Notes: generated by a model not told the origin, from the letters alone. A stretch of 32,417 nucleotides of DNA from JAAYCI01 sp964371725 (GCA_964371725.1 CAYJNQ010000020.1:1-32417), one strand, 5' to 3'; positions 1 to 8,441 are shown, numbered from the stretch's first letter. Made by a program: numbers and translations.

Positions 1-55
1 TGACATTTTAAATTCTGTATATGTCATTTTCTGCTTGTTCAGTGGGCATTAAATA
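1..55 (+). repeat. Dispersed structured repeat, copy A (partial, cut by window edge)
   Basis: These 55 bases are identical to the reverse complement of 14394-14448, which is one end of the 256-bp repeat copy C. The piece holds an imperfect hairpin (TGACAT ... ATGTCA, 1-6 with 21-26) and ends in the terminal motif GGGCATT (44-50) followed by AAAT. The rest of the copy would lie to the left of the window. It sits directly upstream of the ribosome binding site of the DUF6056-like gene, so it may form part of that gene's leader. Confidence 0.85.
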
Positions 56-88
56 AGAAAACGACAATTTTTACGGAGGCATACCAAG

Positions 89-2026
89 ATGATACTGCTA
101 AGCCAATGGACGCGAAGCAAGTCTTTTTTCTTCCTGTCCTCGGTCCTTCTCCTTGCTATGGTGTCGATTTTTTTGCAATATTCCATTTTTCCGCTGAATG
201 CAGACAAACTATTTCAAAACGAACATCTTTCTGCCGTCACACCGATTGAGGTGAGCGGATATGAAATAGAAGAAGACAGCTATGAGCTTGTAAACAGGAA
301 TGCTGCATTTCTTTTTCAGCCGGAGAATGAAACCGGGCTTGCCAAAATCACTTTTTCAAAACCTCTGGACAATCCCTTGCGCGTAGAGTTGAGCTGCGCA
401 CTTGAAGAGGGGCGGTATTTGCGTGGCGAAACCTACACGGTGAATGGAACATATGGCGACACGTTTTTGTATATTCCGTTCACGCAGGCACAATATAGTG
501 AAATTAAGATAGAACTTGGCAGCAATGCAGGCGACACATTTTATCTTGACTCCATCGAGCTTGGCACGGGAGCCATCAGCATTTATGACTATTTGTTTGC
601 AAGGTTTAACCCACTTATCATGGTTGGCATTTTTTGCCTGCTTTTGATCCTCTATGCGGCACTTATAAAATGGTATAAATTGCCGTTCGATATACATGTT
701 GTATTAAAACAAAAGAAATTGCATGCCCTGCTCCCCTATTTGACACTTGCTTTTTGTATATTGCTGTATATGCCATCGGCACAGCTGTTTAGCGATGATA
801 TCTTTTTCGGAATCGAGACAGAGGGAGGCATTATCCCGTTTGTTCTCGAGCGATACGGCACGTGGACATCCCGTTTTTTGATAGAGATTGTGCTTGTTTC
901 TGTGGCGCGTCATTTTTGGCTTTTCCGCATTCTACAGGTGCTTTTTAGCCTGCTTATTTGTTATTCTATCGAGCAACTTCTGCACAATAAGGCGAAAAAT
1001 GTTCGCTGGATGATGGTTGCCCTTTTCGCTTGTTATCCAATAAGCTGGATGTCGAGTGCCGGCTGGGTGGCCACCAACGCAAACTATCTTTGGGTGATGG
1101 CGTGTGCACTGTTCGCGATGATTCCAATCAAAAGGGCTCTGTGCAACGAGAGAATAAACCCAAAAGTATACCCTTTTTACCTACTTGCCTTTTTATATGC
1201 GGCCAACCACGAGCAGATGTGTGCCCTTTTGCTGGGCGTTTTGATATTCTTTGTGGCCGCATTCGCCTATAGGCGCAAAAGCCTTAAACTTCCGCTTGTT
1301 TTTTTAAGCCTCAATGCTGTTATGCTCGCATTGATTTTACTTTCCCCCGGAAATGCTGCAAGAAATGAGACGGAAACCATCGTGCGATTTTCCGATTTTG
1401 TTGACCTGACAACACTTGACAAATTGAATCTCGGAATCAGCTCCACACTTCAGCACTATTTTTACGAGGCGAATCTCCTCTTCTTGATCTTTGGTTTGAT
1501 TCTCTTCATCGGCGTTGTTAACTGTACAGTAAGCTACAAAAAACGGTTTATCGCTGCTATCCCACTTGTGGTGCAGGGTATTTTCGGTGTGTTTTCAGAA
1601 GTGTTCGCACCTATTTTTCCATACATTGTAGAGGCAAAAGAGATGCTCTCCGCAACCGGTTATCCGCTTGACATAAACCGGCCACTCGAGTTTACCGACC
1701 TGACTGTATGGACACCGCTACTTTTGATGGTGTGCGCCTTTTTGGCAGTGTTGTATTCGCTGTATGTTGTGTGTGAAAATAAAAAAGAGGCCCTTGTTTA
1801 CATGGTACTGTTCTTCGGTGGATTTTGCACAAGGGTACTTATGGGTTTTTCTCCAACCGTTTGGGCCTCGCTGGACAGAACGTTCCTGTTTTTTGATTTC
1901 ATCCTCATCTTCCTCGCGGTTGTAATCTACAACATCCTCACACAAAAAGAGAGCCCCCGATATCTTGCTGCGACAGTGGTGGCCGTGCCGATTGTGGCAC
2001 TGTTTAATATGGTTGAGATGTTGTGA
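89..2026 (+). CDS. DUF6056-like polytopic membrane protein
   Basis: A 645-residue membrane protein of unknown function. One N-terminal membrane segment (about residues 13-33) is followed by a predicted extracytoplasmic region of about 130 residues rich in beta-type sequence (about 40-165). About eleven further hydrophobic segments run to the C-terminus. A short SDDIFFG motif followed by YGTWTSRF, just after the third membrane segment, resembles the acidic and aromatic signature of DUF6056 and other glycosyltransferase-C-like membrane proteins. That suggests a role in cell-surface glycan assembly, but this is inference. The start is supported by CGGAGG 9 nt upstream of the ATG. The gene stands alone, after repeat copy A, and ends in a strong bidirectional terminator shared with the convergent molybdenum hydroxylase operon. 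Confidence 0.7.
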   Translation: MILLSQWTRSKSFFFLSSVLLLAMVSIFLQYSIFPLNADKLFQNEHLSAVTPIEVSGYEIEEDSYELVNRNAAFLFQPENETGLAKITFSKPLDNPLRVELSCALEEGRYLRGETYTVNGTYGDTFLYIPFTQAQYSEIKIELGSNAGDTFYLDSIELGTGAISIYDYLFARFNPLIMVGIFCLLLILYAALIKWYKLPFDIHVVLKQKKLHALLPYLTLAFCILLYMPSAQLFSDDIFFGIETEGGIIPFVLERYGTWTSRFLIEIVLVSVARHFWLFRILQVLFSLLICYSIEQLLHNKAKNVRWMMVALFACYPISWMSSAGWVATNANYLWVMACALFAMIPIKRALCNERINPKVYPFYLLAFLYAANHEQMCALLLGVLIFFVAAFAYRRKSLKLPLVFLSLNAVMLALILLSPGNAARNETETIVRFSDFVDLTTLDKLNLGISSTLQHYFYEANLLFLIFGLILFIGVVNCTVSYKKRFIAAIPLVVQGIFGVFSEVFAPIFPYIVEAKEMLSATGYPLDINRPLEFTDLTVWTPLLLMVCAFLAVLYSLYVVCENKKEALVYMVLFFGGFCTRVLMGFSPTVWASLDRTFLFFDFILIFLAVVIYNILTQKESPRYLAATVVAVPIVALFNMVEML

Positions 2027-2042
2027 TGAAATGAAACCTTTT

Positions 2043-2089
2043 TTGAATCAAAATCCCCCGGCATAATAAGCCGGGGGATTTTGATTCAA
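2043..2089. terminator. Bidirectional intrinsic terminator
   Basis: A perfect 20-bp inverted repeat (2043-2062 with 2070-2089) with a 7-nt loop and a GC-rich core ATCCCCCGGC. A/T-rich flanks lie on both sides. It sits between convergent genes (stops at 2026 and 2095) and can terminate both. The same core recurs in the terminator at 29950-29988. Confidence 0.9.
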
Positions 2090-2094
2090 CGATA

Positions 2095-4338
2095 CTATTC
2101 AGCCATCGATTTTTTGATGTACTCGCGCGTTAGGGGCAGTTGTTTAAAGTTTATCCCGGCGGCGTCGGCAATGGCATTGCCAATAGCCGCCGCGCTGGGC
2201 ACCACAGAGCACTCCCCGATGCTTTTTGCGCCATAGGGGCCACCCGGTTCGATTTCCTCCACCAGCGCGATGCGGATAGGCGGCATATCGGCTGCACGGA
2301 AAATTTTATATTGCCGTAGTGTGCTGTTTTTCACCTTACCTTTTTCATCGCGCACAATGCTTTCGCTCAAGGCATATCCAAGGCCCATTTGTACAGCGCC
2401 TTCAATTTGTCCCTCTACATTCAAAGGGTTCAGTGCATAGCCCACATCGTGTGCGGCCACATAATCCAGCACTTTCACTTCTCCCGTATCGGTATCCAGC
2501 TGCACTTTTACAAAATGGGTTCCGTAAGACACCGCCATCGAATCGGAGACAAAGGTTTCGGCCACACACAATTCACGCCTTTGGCGTGCGTGCTTTACAA
2601 GCTGCGCATAGCTTGCACTTTTGCCATCGGTAGAAACAACATGGCCGTTTTCCAAGCAAAGTACATCTTCCTTGCATTCTAAAAGCGAGGCACCCTCTTT
2701 GATGAGTTCTTCCCTCATGCGCTGCGCGGCTTTCACGGCGGCATGCACGCTGACATAGGTGCCGCGGCTTCCATAGTTGCCCACATCCCACAGCCCGGTG
2801 CCTGTGTCAGCATCCAGGCACGAGATGTGCTCAAACGGCAAGGCCAAAATCTCGGCAATCACCAATTGTTGGCTCGTCACGGAGCCATTGCCCATATCGC
2901 TTACACCTGTGGTAAAGCCGGCCGTTCCATCTTCGTTCATTCTTAGAATTACACCGGTGGAATCCGGAATTACGCCATACATTCCGTTGCCGTGTGCCGC
3001 CGTGGCAAGCCCCACACCCACGCGGAAGCGGCCTGCCTCTTTTTTGCTTTCGGCCGCTTCATGCAAAGCATCCTCGTAGCAAAACAACTCGCGCCCTTTT
3101 TGCAGGCTATCCAGCGGCCGCGGGTTGCCAAGCGCGCTGTTAAAGCGTAAATCCACACCATCCTTCTCGATGAGATTTTTTTTCAAAATCTCGGCCATGT
3201 CAAGGCCCAGGGTTTTACAAAACTGTGCAATCATGCGCTGTTGTGCAAAAAACTCTTGGGGCGAGCCAAAGCCACGCATGGCACCGGCCGAGGTGGTATT
3301 GGTATAAACCGCCGTGCCAACAAAGCGAATGTTTGGTGTTTTCATGATGCGGAACAGTTTGCCACACATGGCCCAGATAATCGTGGCCGTGGCACCGGCG
3401 TGTGCACCTGCGTTCACAAGAATGTCGAAATCTTGCGCCACAATGGTGCCGTCGGCCTGCACACCCATTTTGAGGCGTACGCTCATCTCGTGGCGGCAAC
3501 GCGAGGAGGGAATGTCCTCTCTGCGTGTGTACACGAGGCGCACGGGGCGCCGTGTTTGAATGGAAAGCGCCGCAGCAATGGGGTCGCACACCATGTCAAT
3601 TTTTCCGCCAAACCCTCCCCCAAGCGCCGGCGCAATCACACGTACTTTGCTCATGGGAAGCCCAAAAATACGCGAAAGATTGATTCGATAGGCAAACACG
3701 TCTTGGCTTGTGGAGTATACTGTGAGGCTGCCATCGGCACGGTAATCTGCCAGTGCGGCATGTGTTTCTATGGCGGCATGGTGAACGGCAGGCAGCTCGT
3801 AGGTGTCCTCGAACACGTAATCCGCTTTTTCAAACGCCTTCTCCACATCACCGCAAGACTGTTTTACCACTTCAAAAATGTTGCCACCCTCATGAAGCGG
3901 AACAGCGTCCTCGGCAATGGCATCTTCACAGCGTAGATAGAATGGCAACTCCTCGTACTCTACCTCAATCAAGCGCAGCGCTGCCTCAGCAATTTTTTCG
4001 TTGTCGGCCGCTACAGCGGCCACCTTGTCTCCCACAAAGCGCACTGTGCTGTCAAATATCTTTTCGTTTTTCACACCATCGATTTCTTCCCCACAACTGT
4101 TGAAGAAATAGTCCGGTGTGTTTTGATAGCAAACCACCCCACGAACACCGGGCAAGGCTTCTGCCTTGGCCGTGTTGATGCTTTTTATTTTCGCGTGAGC
4201 CACCGGAGAAAAAAGCACTTTGGCGTGCAACATTCTGGGCAACTTGATGTCTGCCGTATACAAGAGTTCTCCCGTTGTTTTTTCGGCTGCATCACGGATG
4301 GGTTGTCCTCTTCCCACCAGACGGTTTTCGCTCATCAT
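2095..4338 (-). CDS. Xanthine dehydrogenase family molybdopterin-binding subunit
   Basis: Large catalytic subunit (747 aa) of a molybdenum hydroxylase that oxidises a C-H bond of a purine, other N-heterocycle or aldehyde with water. Family marks visible: GGGFGGK near residues 240-246, GAMRGFG with Arg near 355, and GAKSIGE close to the C-terminus, whose Glu (about 709) is the usual catalytic base. The full two-domain length is typical. The reading frame is open further upstream, but I choose ATG at 4338: it overlaps the stop of the preceding iron-sulfur gene (ATGA) and has GGAGGAGG just before it. A second ATG at 4335 is possible. Transcribed with plsC and the MATE gene. The substrate cannot be read from the sequence. 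No FAD subunit or XdhC-type maturation factor is nearby. Confidence 0.93.
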   Translation of the reverse strand: MMSENRLVGRGQPIRDAAEKTTGELLYTADIKLPRMLHAKVLFSPVAHAKIKSINTAKAEALPGVRGVVCYQNTPDYFFNSCGEEIDGVKNEKIFDSTVRFVGDKVAAVAADNEKIAEAALRLIEVEYEELPFYLRCEDAIAEDAVPLHEGGNIFEVVKQSCGDVEKAFEKADYVFEDTYELPAVHHAAIETHAALADYRADGSLTVYSTSQDVFAYRINLSRIFGLPMSKVRVIAPALGGGFGGKIDMVCDPIAAALSIQTRRPVRLVYTRREDIPSSRCRHEMSVRLKMGVQADGTIVAQDFDILVNAGAHAGATATIIWAMCGKLFRIMKTPNIRFVGTAVYTNTTSAGAMRGFGSPQEFFAQQRMIAQFCKTLGLDMAEILKKNLIEKDGVDLRFNSALGNPRPLDSLQKGRELFCYEDALHEAAESKKEAGRFRVGVGLATAAHGNGMYGVIPDSTGVILRMNEDGTAGFTTGVSDMGNGSVTSQQLVIAEILALPFEHISCLDADTGTGLWDVGNYGSRGTYVSVHAAVKAAQRMREELIKEGASLLECKEDVLCLENGHVVSTDGKSASYAQLVKHARQRRELCVAETFVSDSMAVSYGTHFVKVQLDTDTGEVKVLDYVAAHDVGYALNPLNVEGQIEGAVQMGLGYALSESIVRDEKGKVKNSTLRQYKIFRAADMPPIRIALVEEIEPGGPYGAKSIGECSVVPSAAAIGNAIADAAGINFKQLPLTREYIKKSMAE

Positions 4339-4811
4339 GCACCCTCCTCCAAACGTTTTGCAGCCAACTTCACCGCATCTATAATTTTCACATACCCGGT
4401 ACAGCGGCAAAGGTTTGGGTTGATGGCGGCAAGAATTTCTTCATCACTTGGGTTGGCCGTTTTATCAAGCAAAGCTTTTGCGGAAAGAACCATACCCGGC
4501 GTGCAGTATCCGCACTGCACGGCACCGGCATCGATGAATGCCTGCTGGATGGGGTGCAATCCGCCATCTTTTCCACGCACACCTTCAATGGTGACAATGT
4601 CCTTTCCCTCTAATTTCTGCACTTGGAATAGGCAACTGTTCACGGCTTCGCCGTCGATAATAACGCGACAAGCGCCACAATCACCCGTGCTACAGCCACA
4701 CTTTGCCCCGGTTAAATCCAAAACCTCTCGCAGCACATACAACAAATTCCAGTTTTTTTCAGAGAGAACCACGCGCGGCTCTCCGTTGATGTTTAAGCTG
4801 AATGTCTCCAT
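4335..4811 (-). CDS. (2Fe-2S)-binding subunit of xanthine dehydrogenase-type molybdenum hydroxylase
   Basis: A small electron-transfer subunit (158 aa) with two [2Fe-2S] clusters. The plant-ferredoxin-type motif is Cys40-x4-Cys45-x2-Cys48-x11-Cys60. The second, helical-domain cluster uses Cys100-x2-Cys103 and Cys135-x-Cys137 (CGYC ... CRC). Length and spacing match the CoxS/XdhC-like family. The ATG at 4811 is chosen because AAGGAG lies 8 nt upstream; the in-frame ATG at 4844 would overlap plsC and has no good site. The gene overlaps the molybdenum subunit by 4 nt, so the two are translationally coupled. With no FAD subunit present, electrons probably pass from these clusters to another acceptor. 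Confidence 0.95.
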   Translation of the reverse strand: METFSLNINGEPRVVLSEKNWNLLYVLREVLDLTGAKCGCSTGDCGACRVIIDGEAVNSCLFQVQKLEGKDIVTIEGVRGKDGGLHPIQQAFIDAGAVQCGYCTPGMVLSAKALLDKTANPSDEEILAAINPNLCRCTGYVKIIDAVKLAAKRLEEGA

Positions 4812-4827
4812 ATTTCTCACTCCTTTT

Positions 4828-5559
4828 TTATTTTGGAAAACCATCTTTTGCTTCTTTTATCATAGCGTGTAGTTTGTCGGCCAAGTTTTTTTGTTCTTCA
4901 CGAGACAAACCTTGTGTAGAAACCGGCGGTAAAATTTTCAGGTAAATATCTCCTCCCTGTAAACGGTAGTCATTCCCTTCCAAAATTTTATAAGTACCCT
5001 CGATGGCCAAGGGGACAATGGGCACCCCTGCACGCAAGGCCATGCGAACACTTCCGCCTTTAAATTCCCCCATTTCGCTGCTTTTTGATCGTGTTCCCTC
5101 TGGGCAAACAATCAGGCTTTTTCCGCTTTTTAAAAGTTCTTCGCCCTCTTTCAATGCCACAGCTGCCGCGCGAATGTCTTCCCTTTGAACAAACACACAG
5201 CCGAGCGCTTTCATCCATTGCGCCAAGAACGGAACCTTTTTAAGTCCGGCCTTTGCCATAAGTGGGTGGGGACGACCGAGGTCATACATCAAAACCGGGA
5301 TGTCGATATAACTTTGGTGGTTTGCCACAAACAGAACGGGTTCATCGTTTTTGGGCAAGTGTTCTTCACCTTCTATGTGGATGCGAATGCCCACATGCCG
5401 AAACATGCGGCACACCCACAGCTGACCATGTTTCTTTAAAAGCGCCTGCGCCTCGTTTTCACGTCCGTGATTTTTCAGATACATCACGCGCCAATACAGC
5501 GGCATGCGCACGGCCATATAAATAAACAACCAAATGGTCCAAATCCATGTTTTCAGCAT
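4828..5559 (-). CDS. plsC: 1-acyl-sn-glycerol-3-phosphate acyltransferase
   Basis: Acylates lysophosphatidic acid to phosphatidic acid at the inner face of the membrane, in phospholipid synthesis. It has the HX4D catalytic motif (NHQSYID, His81 and Asp86), a FVQRED motif II region near 123-128, and PEGTRS (153-158) of motif III. An N-terminal hydrophobic segment (about residues 5-18) anchors it. At 243 aa it is typical. Start ATG 5559 has GGGAGA upstream. It lies 36 nt after the MATE gene and 16 nt before the iron-sulfur subunit, so it is in the same transcript. The link to a molybdenum hydroxylase is not functionally obvious. Confidence 0.93.
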   Translation of the reverse strand: MLKTWIWTIWLFIYMAVRMPLYWRVMYLKNHGRENEAQALLKKHGQLWVCRMFRHVGIRIHIEGEEHLPKNDEPVLFVANHQSYIDIPVLMYDLGRPHPLMAKAGLKKVPFLAQWMKALGCVFVQREDIRAAAVALKEGEELLKSGKSLIVCPEGTRSKSSEMGEFKGGSVRMALRAGVPIVPLAIEGTYKILEGNDYRLQGGDIYLKILPPVSTQGLSREEQKNLADKLHAMIKEAKDGFPK

Positions 5560-5595
5560 TGTTTTCTCCCTTATTGTCCCTCTTTTTTATCACGC

Positions 5596-6957
5596 TTACG
5601 CAAATTCATCGCGTGTTACATTGCAAAGCCACTTTTTACTTCGATACCGCCAGATACAAAGGGGTATTTTGATAAATTCGTCTGAATATAAAAGCACAAA
5701 CACGACTTCCACCGGCCAGTGAAACACAAATGCCGCAACAAAACCAAGCAAAATGCTGAAACCCCACAAGGTCGTGATGTCCAAAATCAAACCAAAACGG
5801 GTGTCTCCTCCCGAGCGACAAACCCCCACCACCATGAGGGCATTGAATGCCTGTGCCAACACAAAAAAACAAAGTAGATATAATAAAAACGAAAGGTATT
5901 CCTCTGCCTCGGGGGAAAGGTTCATCGTTTGCAAAATAATGGGCCTCAACAAGAAAATGGTGAGGCTTCCCAGCACACTAAACCCCGTTGTTAAGCGCAC
6001 AAAATATTTTGAATAGGCCAGCGCTTGCCGTTCCTTGCCTGCGCCCAGTTCCTTGCCCATTAAAATGGCCGCCGATGTGGCCAAACCAAAGCACACAACC
6101 ATGGCCAATTGTCGTGTTACACTTGTAACCGAGTTCGCCGCCACGGCCGATGCTCCCAAATGCCCCACAATGGCCGCTGATGTACTGATGCCCATGCCCC
6201 AAACCAACTCGTTGATTGTGGTGGGCATGGAGAAGCGAAAGAAATCTTTCATCAAGCTTTTGGACCAGTGCAGCAAATCATATAAGCGGATGCGCACAAG
6301 AGAGTTTTTGCTGGCATAGATTGCCACAATGGTGAGCTCCAGAAGGCGCGAGAGCGTGGTGCCCAAAGCCGCGCCGGCAATGCCCATTGGCTCCAGGCCC
6401 AAAAGCCCAAAAATGAAGATGCTGTTGAGCACAATGTTGGTGCAAAACGAGATAAAATATACCACTGTGGCCACCAATGCGCGCTCGATGCTGCGCATTA
6501 AGTTTAGGTAGGTAGAGGTAAAGCCCACAAACAAATAGCTCACCGCTATAATACGCAAATAGATAGAACCTTGCGCTGCCACAGCTTCATCCGGTGTGAA
6601 AACACGCATGAGTTCCATTGGAAATAAGCTTGCTGCCAGGAAAAAAAGCAGAGAAAAGCCAATGGAAAGCATCAGTGTCATGCTCAGCACTTTTTCGATG
6701 GTGCGCCTATCTTTTCGTCCCCAATACTGTGCCGTTAACACAGAGGCCCCCGAGGAAAGCCCGAACAACAGCAAAGTCAAGATGAATTGCACTTGCCCTG
6801 CCAGGGAAGCGGCCGACAGTACCAGTTCTCCCACCCGACCAAGCATGAGCACATCGGCACTTTGCACACCCACATTGATCAAATTTTGCAAGGTGATGGG
6901 CACAGCTAAGCTGAGCACCTGTTTATAAAATATTTTTCGGTTGATTGTCTGTTCCAT
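5596..6957 (-). CDS. MATE family efflux transporter
   Basis: A 453-aa multidrug and toxic compound extrusion transporter with about 12 membrane segments. It has the family's two-repeat layout and typical sequence such as VPITLQNLINVGVQSADVLMLGR at the N-terminus. Such proteins export cationic or organic compounds by Na+ or H+ antiport. The ATG at 6957 is chosen because GGAGGAGG lies just upstream. The reading frame is open to 7020, but that part coincides with the leader terminator and looks non-coding. First gene of the operon MATE-plsC-iron-sulfur subunit-molybdenum subunit. The leader carries an intrinsic terminator, which suggests ligand-controlled expression. Confidence 0.93.
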   Translation of the reverse strand: MEQTINRKIFYKQVLSLAVPITLQNLINVGVQSADVLMLGRVGELVLSAASLAGQVQFILTLLLFGLSSGASVLTAQYWGRKDRRTIEKVLSMTLMLSIGFSLLFFLAASLFPMELMRVFTPDEAVAAQGSIYLRIIAVSYLFVGFTSTYLNLMRSIERALVATVVYFISFCTNIVLNSIFIFGLLGLEPMGIAGAALGTTLSRLLELTIVAIYASKNSLVRIRLYDLLHWSKSLMKDFFRFSMPTTINELVWGMGISTSAAIVGHLGASAVAANSVTSVTRQLAMVVCFGLATSAAILMGKELGAGKERQALAYSKYFVRLTTGFSVLGSLTIFLLRPIILQTMNLSPEAEEYLSFLLYLLCFFVLAQAFNALMVVGVCRSGGDTRFGLILDITTLWGFSILLGFVAAFVFHWPVEVVFVLLYSDEFIKIPLCIWRYRSKKWLCNVTRDEFA

Positions 6958-6977
6958 AAACCCCTCCTCCCCATGGC

Positions 6978-7005
6978 AAAAAAAACACCCGACATTTGTG
7001 GGTGT
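6978..7005 (-). terminator. Leader terminator upstream of the MATE gene
   Basis: On the minus strand ACACCC (7005-7000) pairs with GGGTGT (6990-6985), directly followed by a run of T (6984-6978). It lies between the likely promoter and the MATE ribosome binding site, so it would act as a conditional terminator within the leader rather than at a transcript end. Confidence 0.7.
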
Positions 7006-7062
7006 ACGTGAAAGGGGCATCGCTTGCCAAAAGGCATAGGGGATGGTTCACGGTGCACACAA
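6996..7062 (-). promoter_or_regulatory. Candidate riboswitch-like leader of the MATE operon
   Basis: The minus-strand leader can fold into a compact stem: outer helix TTGTG/CACAA (7062-7058 with 7000-6996), inner helix CGTGAA/TTCACG (7052-7047 with 7012-7007) and apical hairpin TGCC-TTTT-GGCA (7036-7025). The outer helix uses bases of the terminator's 5' arm and loop, so the two folds compete. MATE genes in Clostridia are known targets of guanidine-IV (mepA) riboswitches. I cannot confirm that consensus from memory, so the class is a hypothesis. Confidence 0.4.
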
Positions 7063-7077
7063 GGCTCGTTCTTCTAT

Positions 7078-7083
7078 AGTATA
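7078..7083 (-). promoter_or_regulatory. Possible -10 box for the MATE operon
   Basis: The minus strand reads TATACT here. The hexamer 17 nt upstream is TTTTCT, a weak -35. A start near 7071 would give a leader of about 115 nt that includes the folded element and terminator. Confidence 0.35.
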
Positions 7084-7131
7084 CTGTATTTTGAGCAGCT
7101 AGAAAAGGCTTTCGAAAAAATAATATAACTG

Positions 7132-7322
7132 AATGCCTGCCGAATAAACCCCGGTGGGGCGCATTCAGCCCCGCCGCAGAATGTGTTGGCCCAAAAAACG
7201 CCTAAAGCAGTACTTATATGGGGCATGCCTTGATGCACTCCACTGCGCTTTCGCCCCTCAAATGAAAAGGTGAAAGCGAAAGTGACATTTTAAAATTTGC
7301 ATATGTCGCTTTTGGTTTGGGA
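7132..7322 (+). repeat. Dispersed structured repeat, copy B (degenerate)
   Basis: It aligns in the same orientation as copy A and the reverse complement of copy C: AATGCCTGC(C/T)GAATAAACCCC at the left end, ATGGGGCAT...TTGATGC in the middle, a CGCTTTCGCC/GGTGAAAGCG hairpin, and TGACATTTTAAA...ATATGTC at the right. Compared with copy C it lacks the long AAAGTGCAAGG hairpin and its right terminus is not recognisable. It fills most of the 476-bp gap between the divergent MATE and glycosyltransferase genes. Confidence 0.75.
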
Positions 7323-7376
7323 AAGGGAGCACTCACCTAGACTTAAAAACTTGGATTTGATTCCATTGGCACTGTT

Positions 7377-7405
7377 TTGCCCCAAAGACCCTTGTGTGCT
7401 ATACT
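7377..7405 (+). promoter_or_regulatory. Sigma-A-type promoter for the glycosyltransferase gene
   Basis: TTGCCC (7377-7382), a 17-bp spacer, and TATACT (7400-7405). The expected start near 7412 leaves a leader of about 20 nt before the coding start, including the AGGAGG site. Confidence 0.65.
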
Positions 7406-7433
7406 GAGAATGTAGCACAAACAGGAGGATTTT

Positions 7434-8441
7434 ATGGAACCAAAACTCAGCATTGTATTGCCAAACCTCAATGGGGCCGGCTGGCTTCACGACAGCATTC
7501 AGAGCCTGTACGAGCAAACCGAACAAAATTTCGAGTTGATTATTGTGGACAACGGATCCTCTGATGACAGCTTACTGGACGCGCGCAAAGCCGCGCAAAA
7601 AGAAAACTGCACCTTGATAGAAAACACAGAAAATTTGGGTTTTTCCAAGGCCGTGAACCAGGGCATTGCCGCGGCAAAGGCCCCCTATGTGTTGCTTTTT
7701 AACAACGACGCTTTCGCAAAGCCGGACATGACAACACAACTTTTGCATACCATGGAACAAGATGCACGCATCTTTTCTGCACAAAGCTTGATGATACGCC
7801 ATTTAGAGCAGGAAAAGGCCGATGATTGCGGCGACTTTGTGACCCTATTCGGCTGGGCGTATAAACGGGGAGACGGTCTTTCCCCTGCCCGTTACCCCAA
7901 GAGTCAACGCATCTTCTCTTCCTGTGGCGGTGCTGCGATGTACCGGCGGTCTTTGCTGCTGGAGCTTGGCGGGTTTGAGGAGTTATTTTTCGCCTATTTG
8001 GAGGATGTGGATATCAGCTGGCGCGCAAACAACCACGGCTACCGTTGTGTATATGAGCCTGCGGCCGTGTGCACGCACATTTGCGGTGCCACCACGCGTG
8101 GCAAAACAAAGGGAAGCCAGTACAACGATTTCAAATCTCTTCAAAGCGGGCGCAACAGCCTGCTTTTGCCCCTTAAAAACTTGCCATTACCCTTTTTGCT
8201 TTTAAATTTGCCGTTTTTGGTGTTTGGCTATGTGGTAAAATTGCTCGTTTTCAGCTTGCGCGGCTTTGGGAAACCATTTCGCCGGGGTTACAAGGAGGCC
8301 TTGCAATTGCTTTCCGTTTTGCCTAAAACCAAATTTCGCCTGCGCTATTTGAGTGCCTATCTTTGGGTTCAACTCAGTTTGCTGTGTGGTTGCTTTGGCT
8401 ACGCACAGTATCGTCTACTGCGTTTTTTGAAGCGTTCATAA
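7434..8441 (+). CDS. Glycosyltransferase family 2, rhamnosyltransferase (WbbL)-like
   Basis: A 335-aa GT-A fold transferase that probably adds a sugar from a nucleotide-sugar donor to a surface glycan or lipid-linked intermediate. The N-terminus SIVLPNLNG, DNGSSDD (39-45) and the NND triad (90-92) in place of DxD are typical of the WbbL-like branch of GT2. Glu190-Asp191 in FAYLEDVD is the conserved ED pair near the acceptor site. A hydrophobic stretch at about residues 250-280 suggests membrane association. Start ATG 7434 has AGGAGG 6 nt upstream. Single gene with its own promoter, convergent with rmuC 11 nt away. The exact sugar is not predictable. Confidence 0.9.
   Translation: MEPKLSIVLPNLNGAGWLHDSIQSLYEQTEQNFELIIVDNGSSDDSLLDARKAAQKENCTLIENTENLGFSKAVNQGIAAAKAPYVLLFNNDAFAKPDMTTQLLHTMEQDARIFSAQSLMIRHLEQEKADDCGDFVTLFGWAYKRGDGLSPARYPKSQRIFSSCGGAAMYRRSLLLELGGFEELFFAYLEDVDISWRANNHGYRCVYEPAAVCTHICGATTRGKTKGSQYNDFKSLQSGRNSLLLPLKNLPLPFLLLNLPFLVFGYVVKLLVFSLRGFGKPFRRGYKEALQLLSVLPKTKFRLRYLSAYLWVQLSLLCGCFGYAQYRLLRFLKRS

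Noticed and set aside
3241..3936. A 231-codon plus-strand open frame
   Set aside because: It lies antisense to the molybdenum hydroxylase gene, whose protein has all family motifs; the plus-strand product has no recognisable pattern and no ribosome site.
7282..7322. Inverted orientation of the terminal hairpin in repeat copy B, suggested by a shared TTTTGGTTTGG
   Set aside because: The direct alignment of the TGACATTTTAAA...ATATGTC segment is better, so copy B is co-linear with the others and the shared stretch is probably chance.
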